NCBI GenBank assembly: GCA_017651265.1
Contig: JAGCDO010000044.1
Location: 1 to 44,281, forward strand
DNA length: 44,281 bases
From: Prevotella sp.
Lineage (GTDB): Bacteria; Bacteroidota; Bacteroidia; Bacteroidales; Bacteroidaceae
Direction of reading: 5' to 3'
A program made the translations under genes and the position numbers. How positions within the stretch are numbered: position 1 is the stretch's first letter; the number at the start of each line of letters is the position of its first letter. The notes beneath the pieces are model-generated. The model searched no databases, had not been told where the DNA came from, and saw only the letters and a list, made by a program, of their open reading frames with translations. Below, in pieces: positions 18,401 to 24,523 of the stretch.

Positions 18401-18607
18401 GACAATGACTATCAAGGCAAGTTTACCATCAAGGAATATACCAGTGAATGGGCATATAATGAGGATGGAGAGAAGGAACATAGTAAGATAGAGTTGCTAC
18501 CTCTAAATACTGACGGGTACGAACCGATACTATTGGACAAGGATGAGCCTGAACGTCATTATATCGTTGGCATATTCAAAACTGTCATTAAGAAAGAAAG
18601 ACAATAA
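15434..18607 (+). CDS. type III restriction subunit (Res) with C-terminal UmuD/LexA-like S24 domain
   Basis: A 1057-residue protein. Residues about 25-480 are an SF2 translocase with Walker A ATGSGKT (Lys71), DEAH box (181-184), TATAD and motif VI QLIGRGARY. A PD-(D/E)xK nuclease core follows, with Pro788-Asp789 and Glu811-Pro-Lys813. An acidic repeat linker (AQEDKPQEDKG, from about 880) leads to an extra ~165-residue domain resembling UmuD. LPLYSFHVACG aligns with the UmuD cleavage region, giving a Cys914-Gly915 counterpart. GNSM supplies Ser954 and FTIKEY supplies Lys1000. All residues needed for S24-type self-cleavage therefore appear present. Whether it cleaves itself is not known. A standard EcoP-type Res has no such tail. 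Confidence 0.9.
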   Translation: MAIKELFYNGLMNGTINRVPLPDYFETSLSRKLRPYQVECFRNFLMYIANDFDGKQARPHLLFHMATGSGKTLIMAGAMLYLYEQGYRNFLFFVDSTNIVEKTKDNFLNAASSKYLFAPQIAINGNRVEIRNVDNFQGAATDCINLCLCTIQGLHSDLNSEKENALTYDDFTDQPVVLISDEAHHMNAWTKRGSKTKEEEQHIKNWEQTITNIFNKDNGALPNILLEFTATADLSDSAIAQKYEDKIIFDYQLKKFREDRYSKDVEVVETDLAPLDRALQAMILSQYKRKLFASIRLNIKPVVLLKSKTIPDNKEIYTVFISAVSRLDINGVNRIRERAKDDLKAAFDYFDAHAISAENLILELKEEFAEERLLLVDGNNISAEKQQLLNTLEDPSNGIRAIFAVDMLNEGWDVLNLYDIVRLYDSRVVENGKPGKTTIQEAQLIGRGARYMPFADPSHPEFETDKRKYDGDASNPLRVIEKLHYHSAHNPRYIQELKTVLREKGIIPESRVQLDLFLKNDFKGSRLYQKGIVFTNERKPLAQLEDDGTIGCAILKKTFKVVMPTGKMRSGLIFGDAAPSEVLTSVIISIKLEELGKHIIRTALNSFSTYNFNSLKQLYPQLKSCKEFIESDNYLAKLAVKVNGSQTSLAGYTQEDKLYIARMVLKELEPMLRTRGRSYRGTKEFKPSEFYTIFRDKISLNISIPANGNQEFGKSMKTPSNPEYALDLLKVKWYAYNDNYGTSEEKALVKYIESKMEKFEEKYDEIYLVRNEKDLRIYDFAEGRPFEPDFVLFLRVKGSKDKYDNLQLFIEPKGDHLLVTDKWKNDFLKQIKAMAEISWCTQNDDFCVWGVPFFNEKTNTDFVATMDDEVLGYIDQESEAQEDKPQEDKGTLTIPIYNEYHDGCLPLYSFHVACGINEEQTNPKEDAGRWVDVSGNGFTPDPQKYFVVYAKGNSMVPKIHDGDLCVFEWGRYYGGSRNGEIVLARTPADDNDYQGKFTIKEYTSEWAYNEDGEKEHSKIELLPLNTDGYEPILLDKDEPERHYIVGIFKTVIKKERQ

Positions 18608-18709
18608 CGGCAGAGGCATAACTCAGGCAAGCCCTTGGCAAATTCTACCCAAAGAGCAGCCATACTCAAATAGGCTGTAGGGGTATGCCAACACCTTGCC
18701 AACACTATC

Positions 18710-18803
18710 GATGTCACGGGACAGGTCAATGACATCTGGGGTACCAAAACATTGGCATCCAATTTTTATGATCCTACAATCCTTAGACTATGTTTCCTCC
18801 TCT
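18710..18803. repeat. dispersed repeat, copy A
   Basis: A stretch of about 85 bp (18719-18803) is roughly 75% identical to 20699-20784 in the same orientation. Its first 27 bp (18710-18736) recur exactly at 19048-19074. It overlaps the end of the ORF6N-protein remnant, whose stop codon is inside the repeat. The 100 bp between the res stop (18607) and this repeat hold nothing I recognise. Confidence 0.7.
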
Positions 18804-19051
18804 TCTGTTTGTATGAAACCGATTGGGCGGCGGGGTTTGTCCGCAGGACGTTTCGCCTGTAGTTCTGCCAAGGCGGTGCTAATGGCATCAAGTTGGGCAC
18901 GAGTGCTCTCGTTAATGTCGTTCTGGTCTGCAAGAATATCGTTCATCTCGTTTCTGATATCTTCAATTTGCTTTCTCAGGTCGAGATATGTAGCAGCTAA
19001 AGGCAATTCTGCCAAGTGACGATAGGCGACAAAAGCATAGGGAAGTTGATG
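18788..19051 (-). pseudogene. C-terminal remnant of an ORF6N-domain protein
   Basis: Read on the minus strand, the frame gives LPYAFVAYRHLAELP, then a predicted coiled coil (TYLDLRKQIEDIRNEMNDI) and the basic tail KPRRPIGFIQTEEEET. This pattern is familiar from the C-termini of Bacteroidetes ORF6N (phage-type DNA-binding) proteins. A stop codon closes the frame upstream at 19052-19054, at the junction with a copy of the dispersed repeat. The N-terminal DNA-binding domain is missing. A 75-residue protein could be made from the TTG at 19015, but there is no promoter and it is best read as a remnant. Confidence 0.6.
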
Positions 19052-19076
19052 TCACGGGACAGGTCAATGACATCAA
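19046..19076. repeat. inverted repeat; short copy of the dispersed repeat
   Basis: TTGATGTCA (19046-19054) and TGACATCAA (19068-19076) form a perfect 9-bp inverted repeat around 13 bp. The core matches 18710-18736 exactly. It spans both the stop codon of the ATPase gene and the broken start of the ORF6N remnant. Confidence 0.7.
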
Positions 19077-20515
19077 AAGGCTTTGAACCTATTATAGCCA
19101 ACAGTATATGCATAAATCGCAGACGGAATGAACTCTAATCTTACCGATCTCAGTTGCTTTACACCACGTTTTGTTAACGATGTTACCAACGCTCTTTCCA
19201 CATGATTATTTTCCATGAAATACAGGAGTGACTTTAACTCTGCCGGTTTATCGAAATAACGGTCTGACCATTTTACCTCTACCGCCCAATCGGCTTTTTG
19301 TTTTGCAATATCGATGCCTACAATATCGACTTCCCCAGGTGCTGTCCCTTTATTCCAATTGGCGTATTTTATTATAGATGTACGCGTTTGTAACCATTGT
19401 GCAAAGATTGCCGTTTCCACCATTCCTCCAATCGCTGGGTCGGTCTCTGTAAGTGGTGAAAAGAGAGCACAACGAAGTGATGGATTAGTAAGATATATCT
19501 TAAACGATGTTATGCGTTGCATCGTTTTTGCATTAGCATCTACCTTATAAACTATGTTAATGAGGAATGCCGCTTCAAGATACATCAAATACTTCTTTAG
19601 CACCTCCTTCCTGATTTCCGATTCTCTGGATATGACTTCATATGAAAACTCTTCTCCGGAATGATATGCGATATAAATAAAAAGGCGGTTTAACTCTTGC
19701 GTATCCTGGATACCGTACAAACTTGGAAGATCTCGGAGTAATACCTTATCTACAATGTCGTGTCGGATATATTGACCTGGATCCTGCCTCATCTTTTCTG
19801 AAAAGACGATTTCCGGATAACCGCCATAATTGATGTAGTCAATGAAATAACTGTTTAGTTTACCGATATCCAACGTATCAACATAAGAAGTCAACGGGTC
19901 ATCAACATCTTTAGCCTTCTTCGTTATGATACTGTTAAGATTGAGCAAATGTATGTATTCATTGAAAGTCAATGGAGGTAGCATAAAGTCGGTAAAACGT
20001 CCAGCTCCACTTTCATTGCTTTTCATCTTCAATGCTGCAGCTGCGGAACCTGAAGCGATAAACTTGGCGCTTCGGAATGTGTCTATCATTGACTTTAAAT
20101 GGACTTCCCAGTCTTTCAGATATTGAATTTCATCATAGAACACATAATAGTCGTCTTGGGTATTGGAGCTATTCAATGCTTCTTTTGCCAAAGAAAAGAG
20201 TTCTTCTAATGAAATATTATTGTAGATCGGAGTATCAATAGACAGATATATAATATGCTGTGCAGACACGCCCTCATTAATTAGTCTTTCAATGACATGA
20301 TATATCATGACTGTTTTTCCTATGCGTCTCGGTCCCATCAATATGACTCCACGATGAATGTCTCTATTGGTTACTTCATCATAAAAACTATCCAAATAGA
20401 GTCTATGTCGCATCTCATGGAAAACTTGAGGAATGGCATTTGTTTCCCACCACGGATTGTCATTCCTCATCCTTTTTATGATCTGTTCATTCAAATACGG
20501 TGCCCTATTATTCAT
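19073..20515 (-). CDS. AAA ATPase with DUF4143 C-terminal domain
   Basis: A 480-residue protein. The N-terminal AAA_14-type P-loop domain has Walker A MGPRRIGKTVMIYHV and Walker B DYYVFYDEIQYL. The C-terminal DUF4143 region has GEVDIVGIDIAKQKADWAVEVKWSD, which resembles a PD-(D/E)xK nuclease core (Asp...Glu-x-Lys). The biochemical role of this widespread family is not established; it is patchily distributed and often sits near mobile or defence genes. The ATG at 20515 is preferred to a TTG six bases upstream. A TACATTTG promoter lies 23 bp upstream. The stop codon falls in the dispersed repeat, so the true C-terminus might have been altered by its arrival. Confidence 0.85.
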   Translation of the reverse strand: MNNRAPYLNEQIIKRMRNDNPWWETNAIPQVFHEMRHRLYLDSFYDEVTNRDIHRGVILMGPRRIGKTVMIYHVIERLINEGVSAQHIIYLSIDTPIYNNISLEELFSLAKEALNSSNTQDDYYVFYDEIQYLKDWEVHLKSMIDTFRSAKFIASGSAAAALKMKSNESGAGRFTDFMLPPLTFNEYIHLLNLNSIITKKAKDVDDPLTSYVDTLDIGKLNSYFIDYINYGGYPEIVFSEKMRQDPGQYIRHDIVDKVLLRDLPSLYGIQDTQELNRLFIYIAYHSGEEFSYEVISRESEIRKEVLKKYLMYLEAAFLINIVYKVDANAKTMQRITSFKIYLTNPSLRCALFSPLTETDPAIGGMVETAIFAQWLQTRTSIIKYANWNKGTAPGEVDIVGIDIAKQKADWAVEVKWSDRYFDKPAELKSLLYFMENNHVERALVTSLTKRGVKQLRSVRLEFIPSAIYAYTVGYNRFKAF

Positions 20516-20537
20516 ACGCAATGATGTTTATTGGCCA

Positions 20538-20545
20538 CAAATGTA
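20538..20545 (-). promoter_or_regulatory. promoter of the AAA/DUF4143 ATPase
   Basis: TACATTTG on the minus strand matches TAnnTTTG, 23 bp upstream of the ATG at 20515. Confidence 0.6.
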
Positions 20546-20609
20546 CACAAAATAATCAGGAAATAAAAATAAAAATCGAACAAATCGCACTTAATTTCTC
20601 AAATTTAAC

Positions 20610-20693
20610 AGAAATAAGCATGGATTCACGAACTTATTTCTTCAAAACTGCAGAAATAAGCATGAAATCGCTTAAAGAACCATCTTATTTCTT
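20610..20693. repeat. two successive inverted repeats AGAAATAAG...CTTATTTCT
   Basis: AGAAATAAGCATG at 20610-20622 pairs with CTTATTTCTT at 20633-20642, and an exact second AGAAATAAGCATG at 20652-20664 pairs with CTTATTTCTT at 20684-20693. They lie 65-150 bp upstream of the ATPase promoter and could be operator sites or small hairpins. The whole 20516-21086 gap has no intact gene, only the repeats, promoter elements and the gene stub listed here. Confidence 0.6.
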
Positions 20694-20696
20694 GGC

Positions 20697-20784
20697 ATGA
20701 CAGGTCAATGACATGAGGTACCAAAACACTGGTACCCCTATCTTTTTGATTCCCCAATCCATAGACTATGTTTCTCCCTCTTTG
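20697..20784. repeat. dispersed repeat, copy B
   Basis: Similar over about 85 bp to copy A (18719-18803). It contains GGTACC twice (GGTACC-aaaacact-GGTACC). As in copy A, its right end carries the stop codon of a truncated minus-strand reading frame. Confidence 0.65.
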
Positions 20785-20820
20785 ATTAGTGTCCTGATTG
20801 TCTCTTTTGTGATTGCCATG
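20767..20820 (-). pseudogene. 17-codon 5' stub of a broken gene
   Basis: MAITKETIRTLIKEGET runs from an ATG at 20820 to a stop at 20767 and has its own well-placed promoter (20839-20846). The sequence resembles the extreme N-terminus of AlbA_2/Schlafen-type ATP-binding proteins, which often begin with a helix ending in I-x-x-GE. The rest of that gene appears replaced by dispersed repeat copy B. The family guess is weak because only 17 residues remain. Confidence 0.4.
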
Positions 20821-20838
20821 TTTTTACCTTTTTGCGGG

Positions 20839-20846
20839 CAAAATTA
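20839..20846 (-). promoter_or_regulatory. orphan promoter of the 17-codon stub
   Basis: TAATTTTG on the minus strand fits the -7 consensus, 18 bp upstream of the stub ATG. Further upstream lies a 13-bp direct repeat, TATTCAATGCCAC and TATTCAATGGCAC (about 20853-20898). Confidence 0.45.
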
Positions 20847-20906
20847 CTAATTGTATTCAATGCCACCAAATAAAAACGAATAATTTTATTCAATGGCACT
20901 GAAATA

Positions 20907-20932
20907 GGTGACAAGGGACAGATACTGTCACG
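20907..20932. repeat. 26-bp interspersed repeat, copy 1
   Basis: This 26-bp sequence recurs exactly at 23311-23336. It contains GTGACA...TGTCAC as an inverted repeat. With the following CTTGTCCC it can also pair GGGACA with TGTCCC. It looks like a small REP-like intergenic repeat. Confidence 0.65.
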
Positions 20933-21042
20933 CTTGTCCCTGATTTGTTAATAGTCTTTAATTATTGGCAGCATTTTTTAAAATGTAATTAAATAAAATG
21001 AGGCTGGTATAATATAATTCATGTGTTTTGTTGTTTTTTTAT

Positions 21043-21050
21043 TACTTTTG
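21043..21050 (+). promoter_or_regulatory. promoter upstream of the small ORF and the Gly-rich protein
   Basis: TACTTTTG matches TAnnTTTG after a T-rich tract with TTG. It would start a transcript at about 21056 covering the 31-residue ORF and the large secreted protein. Confidence 0.6.
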
Positions 21051-21086
21051 CATGATGATAATGAAACTAGTTATCTGAAACCTGAT

Positions 21087-21182
21087 ATGCAGGTAGAAAC
21101 AATTCAACCACTGTCGATACTTGCAACTGACTACATGACAGACGATATCTGGGACGAAGAGGACTCAAGGATTAAAGATTAG
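21087..21182 (+). CDS. small ORF, 31 residues, acidic
   Basis: MQVETIQPLSILATDYM followed by an acidic tail (TDDIWDEEDSRIKD). The same frame is open upstream and reads SYLKPDMQVE, which looks like the typical start of short Prevotella peptides found before surface-protein genes. However, the nearest upstream ATGs (21052, 21055, 21061) are in another frame that stops at 21076-21078. Either translation starts at 21087 or a one-base indel has broken a slightly longer peptide. The role is unknown. It lies between the promoter and the Gly-rich secreted protein. Confidence 0.45.
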   Translation: MQVETIQPLSILATDYMTDDIWDEEDSRIKD

Positions 21183-21224
21183 AAATTGTAAATATACTTC
21201 TTTAGAAATAAAAATCATCCGAAT

Positions 21225-23255
21225 ATGAAAAAATTAATAGTATTTTTTCTCCTTTGTGTCATCACACAGGGGGCATTGGCACAAACAAAATATCAATATG
21301 CGGAGGGTAGGTGGAATGGAACTGAGGTTGTTTACACCAATAATTCCACAGATTATGACGATTACGATGTGCTCAGCCATGATAAGTATGGTTCTGGTGG
21401 AGGTCTTGCAGGCATTGGCAGTGGAGCCAGCACAGAATACAAATTCTTTGTTGTAACAAATAATTATACCATCAAAAATGGTCTGACCGTAAGTGGTACC
21501 TGCAAGGTGATTCTTTGTGATGGTGCCACACTTACCGTCAAGGGCAATGGCATCGAGGTGCTCGAAGATTCCAAGCTGATCATCTACAGCCAGACCGTGA
21601 ATGGTAATGGAAAACTCATCGTGATAGGCGAGAACGACGATAATGCTGGCATCGGTAGTAAAATAGATAATAACCCTGGTGCAATAGAAATCCATGGAGG
21701 CTATGTAGAAGCCCATGCAGGAAAAAGCGGTGCCGGCATTGGTGGTGGCAACCGTGGCGATGGTTCCAATGTTACTATCTATGGTGGTACCGTGAAGGCT
21801 TATGGTGGAGAAAATGCTGCTGGTATTGGTGCTGGACGTAACGGCGCTAATTGGTCGAATCGTAAAACAAATACAGGCCATCTCATAGTCTATGGTGGTG
21901 ATGTCTATGCCGAGGGAGGCAGGTATGGCGCCGGTATCGGTACGGGTATAAATGAAGGTCGTACAACAGTGAATGGCATCGCAGAATTCTTTGGAGGAAA
22001 AGTAGAAGCCAAAGGCGGTCACAGTGGTGCCGGCATTGGTGGTGGTCGTGGGCATAACTGTATGCATGTAAAAATCCATGGTGGTGAAATCATAGCTCGT
22101 GGAGGCATGTATGGCGCTGGCATTGGCGGTGGAATAAATGGTAACGGCGGTGATGCCAGTATAGAATCAATAATCATCATTCGTGAAGGTATCGTCAAGG
22201 CCTATGGCGGTGAATACGGCGCTGGCATCGGCGGCGGACAAAATGGCAGCGGAGGTACGGTGCAGGTCTATGGAGGCGATGTCTTTGCTGATGGTGGTTT
22301 GGACGCTGCCGGCATCGGAAGTGGCGAAGAAGGTAGTGAGCCCACCAACGGTGGTTCATTATTGGTTGAAGGCGGCAAGGTCTTTGCCGACGGCACAGGC
22401 TGGGGAGCTGGCATCGGAGGCGGAGAGGACTCTGACGGTGCCGATGTCACCATCAAAGGAGGTGTCGTAGAGGCTTATGCCGGTAGCGATGCTGGCGAGA
22501 AGAACGGCTCTGCCATAGGTAGCGAGGATGGTGACGATCATCGTGGTTCGCTCCGCCTCGACGATAAGTTGATGGTGCATGCCGGTCAGACACCAGAAGA
22601 TGGGAAACAGCACCTCTTCCCATACGATACCCGTGTGTCAGCATGCTATTTCCGTCCATACTGTAAGATAGAAGTTTGTAACCATGAAGGCCATACCTAT
22701 ACCATCAACGGCACGGACTGGGGTGGTACGCACACTATGCACTGTCCGCATTGTCTATACCGACCAGAAGAACTGCACGATTATGTCGGTGGTGTATGCA
22801 AGATATGCGGAGCACAAGGTACAACCTTCGGTGTATATATATATATGCCAAATACAAGTGGCTCTGAATATGTGCATACACAAACATTTCAAATCGGAGC
22901 CAACAAGGAACTCATGTTGCCAAATCCTCCTGTTGATAGGATTCCTGATGGTATGGCCTTTGTAGGATGGGTGAAGAGTGAGACAGACAATGTGCTTAGG
23001 GATAATTTTTTCCCTCATGAAGGCGAAACGCTCCTTCCGGCTGAAACGGAAATCACAATAACAAATACTACCTATCTCGTAGCTCGTTATGATCTCGTCT
23101 TTGGTGAGGTTGCAACGGGAATCGGCAGCATTCAACAGTCAACACCCATCTTGCAGCAGACAGGCTGGTACACACTTGATGGCCGGCGACTCGATGGAAG
23201 CCCGACAACAAAGGGCATCTATATACATGATGGCAAAAAGATAGTGATAAAGTAG
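21225..23255 (+). CDS. secreted Gly-rich beta-helix-like repeat protein with T9SS-type C-terminus
   Basis: A 676-residue protein with signal peptide MKKLIVFFLLCVITQGALA. Residues about 140-420 hold eight or nine repeats of about 30-45 residues built on (V/I)x(I/V)xGGxVxAxGGxxGAGIGGG, suggesting a right-handed parallel beta-helix or stacked beta roll. Then come two CxxC pairs (CPHC, CKIC) with His, a region like an InlB B-repeat (FQIGANKELMLP...FVGWVKSE), and a C-terminal tail GWYTLDGRRLDG...KGIYIHDGKKIVIK that fits a type IX secretion signal. The likely fate is export and surface anchoring by the T9SS encoded at 31-37 kb. The target is unknown; a carbohydrate or adhesive role is only a guess. 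Confidence 0.75.
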   Translation: MKKLIVFFLLCVITQGALAQTKYQYAEGRWNGTEVVYTNNSTDYDDYDVLSHDKYGSGGGLAGIGSGASTEYKFFVVTNNYTIKNGLTVSGTCKVILCDGATLTVKGNGIEVLEDSKLIIYSQTVNGNGKLIVIGENDDNAGIGSKIDNNPGAIEIHGGYVEAHAGKSGAGIGGGNRGDGSNVTIYGGTVKAYGGENAAGIGAGRNGANWSNRKTNTGHLIVYGGDVYAEGGRYGAGIGTGINEGRTTVNGIAEFFGGKVEAKGGHSGAGIGGGRGHNCMHVKIHGGEIIARGGMYGAGIGGGINGNGGDASIESIIIIREGIVKAYGGEYGAGIGGGQNGSGGTVQVYGGDVFADGGLDAAGIGSGEEGSEPTNGGSLLVEGGKVFADGTGWGAGIGGGEDSDGADVTIKGGVVEAYAGSDAGEKNGSAIGSEDGDDHRGSLRLDDKLMVHAGQTPEDGKQHLFPYDTRVSACYFRPYCKIEVCNHEGHTYTINGTDWGGTHTMHCPHCLYRPEELHDYVGGVCKICGAQGTTFGVYIYMPNTSGSEYVHTQTFQIGANKELMLPNPPVDRIPDGMAFVGWVKSETDNVLRDNFFPHEGETLLPAETEITITNTTYLVARYDLVFGEVATGIGSIQQSTPILQQTGWYTLDGRRLDGSPTTKGIYIHDGKKIVIK

Positions 23256-23310
23256 GGAATCACCGAAGATCGCATAGATCGCAGTGATGCCAAGGGACAG
23301 ATGATGCCAA

Positions 23311-23336
23311 GGTGACAAGGGACAGATACTGTCACG
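23311..23336. repeat. 26-bp interspersed repeat, copy 2
   Basis: Exact copy of 20907-20932. It lies in the gap after the Gly-rich protein and is followed by a TTGGTTCTTTGG-type simple repeat to about 23391. Confidence 0.65.
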
Positions 23337-23431
23337 TTGGTTCTTTGGTTCTTTGGTCTTAAATAATCCCTTGGCTCTTTGGTTCTTTAGATAAAAACGT
23401 TCTGATATTTGGAAATTTGCCCAATAAAGTA

Positions 23432-23439
23432 TATCTTTG
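23432..23439 (+). promoter_or_regulatory. promoter of the LolA-like gene
   Basis: TATCTTTG fits the -7 consensus, with TTTG at 23409-23412 about 19 bp upstream as a possible -33. It lies 21 bp before the ATG at 23461. Confidence 0.6.
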
Positions 23440-23460
23440 CAGCGTACAAGAAATAGAATT

Positions 23461-24141
23461 ATGGCAAAAATGAAAAGGATTCTACTGATGGTAGTAACCG
23501 CCGTGATGACTACAAGCGCCTTGGCACAGATTCCCGACAAGGTGAAGGAAGTGCTGAGAAAAAGTGATGAGAAGATGGCCTCCTACAATACTGCTGCAGG
23601 CACCGTGATAGAAGGGACTGTGAAGATGAAGGTCTCAATTATCTCTTTCAATGGACCGTTGAAGATGTATGCCAAAAACAAGAAGTTCTTTGCCACTCTG
23701 TCAATGAATGCGATGAAGGAGATTGGAATCAATGTGGACGTGGGATTCGACGGTGAGCAGAAATGGGAATATCGCACTGTAACCGGTGATGAATCGAAGA
23801 AGAAGGATACCCTGAGGATTACCAAGACACGGGATGCAAAGAATACCTTTGGTCCTAAAACCCATTACGACAAAGATTATAAGAAGGCCACGATGAAAGA
23901 GGTCGGCCGCTATTACGAGATTACTTTCTCAGGGCCTTTGAAAAAGGGCACCCCCAAAAAGTCCTCCATTAAGATTGACAAGGAAAACTATCTGGTGCGA
24001 GAATACTCGGTTGATGAGAACGTGGGGCCGTATACAGCCAAGATGACCGTTACCCTTACCAAGATAACGAAGGGCTGCAGCGACAACTGGCTGAAACTCG
24101 ACATGAACCGGTATAAGAATGCCGTAGTTGTTAGGAAATAA
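23461..24141 (+). CDS. LolA-like periplasmic lipoprotein-carrier-family protein
   Basis: A 226-residue protein with signal peptide (MKRILLMVVTAVMTTSALAQ from the second Met). The mature part begins with an amphipathic helix (VKEVLRKSDEKMASYNTAAG) and then alternating beta strands (FNGPLKMYAKNKKFFATL, FDGEQKWEYRTV, YYEITFSGPL) that fit the LolA/LolB half-barrel, which binds lipid acyl chains. It may carry lipoproteins or simply bind lipid. The assignment rests on pattern and length, not on a decisive motif. An upstream in-frame TTG (23437) overlaps the promoter, so ATG 23461 was chosen. It probably heads a unit with the next genes. Confidence 0.65.
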   Translation: MAKMKRILLMVVTAVMTTSALAQIPDKVKEVLRKSDEKMASYNTAAGTVIEGTVKMKVSIISFNGPLKMYAKNKKFFATLSMNAMKEIGINVDVGFDGEQKWEYRTVTGDESKKKDTLRITKTRDAKNTFGPKTHYDKDYKKATMKEVGRYYEITFSGPLKKGTPKKSSIKIDKENYLVREYSVDENVGPYTAKMTVTLTKITKGCSDNWLKLDMNRYKNAVVVRK

Positions 24142-24147
24142 TACAGG

Positions 24148-24234
24148 ATGCGCACCCTTGGCTACCGCTATGCCGAGCAGATGCTGAAGCTGCATAAGTA
24201 TAAAAAGAATAAAAGCAAAAAGATAGAAAGATGA
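24148..24234 (+). CDS. candidate small basic ORF, 28 residues
   Basis: MRTLGYRYAEQMLKLHKYKK followed by a Lys-rich end. It starts 6 bp after the LolA-like stop. Its TGA overlaps the ATG of the following lipoprotein gene (ATGA), the arrangement expected for translational coupling. It could instead be a spacer or the remnant of a larger gene. No family is recognised. Confidence 0.35.
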   Translation: MRTLGYRYAEQMLKLHKYKKNKSKKIER

Positions 24235-24521
24235 AAAAAGTATTGGTTTCAATGGTTGTGGCATTCGCTGCATTGGTGATGCTGAACGGATGCATCGTGT
24301 CGGACACGAAGTTGAACGACAAGGTTATACAGAGTATCGTGGAGTATGAGCAGCAGCAGGGAAACACCCTGGAGGTAACCGACCTGCAGCTGGAGAAGGC
24401 TGAAGGGAAGAACTACAAGGGTGTGCTCACAGGCAAGTACAACGGCGAAGATGCCACCTTCGATGTCACCGTGGATGATTCCGGTAAGGAATTCGATATT
24501 GACTGGGAGCAGAGAAAGTAA
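24231..24521 (+). CDS. small lipoprotein, unknown function
   Basis: A 96-residue protein with a lipoprotein signal (lipobox LNGC, Cys21). The mature part is one small alpha/beta unit: a helix (NDKVIQSIVEYEQQQG) followed by strands (VTDLQLEKAEGKNYKGVL, DATFDVTVDDSGKEFDIDW). This resembles PepSY-like or BLIP-like small folds, but no family can be named with confidence. It is likely anchored in the inner or outer membrane facing the periplasm. It lies between the LolA-like gene and the Nudix gene, 2 bp from the latter. Confidence 0.7.
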   Translation: MKKVLVSMVVAFAALVMLNGCIVSDTKLNDKVIQSIVEYEQQQGNTLEVTDLQLEKAEGKNYKGVLTGKYNGEDATFDVTVDDSGKEFDIDWEQRK

Positions 24522-24523
24522 TT

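Noticed and set aside
18559-18762. Minus-strand open frame of 67 codons overlapping the end of the restriction gene
   Set aside because: It lies over the dispersed repeat and the 3' end of res, with no promoter and no recognisable domain.
21234-22079. Minus-strand open frame of 281 codons opposite the Gly-rich repeat protein
   Set aside because: Its Thr/Ile/Cys-rich content is the mirror of Gly-rich codons on the other strand; the plus-strand protein has a signal peptide and a secretion tail.
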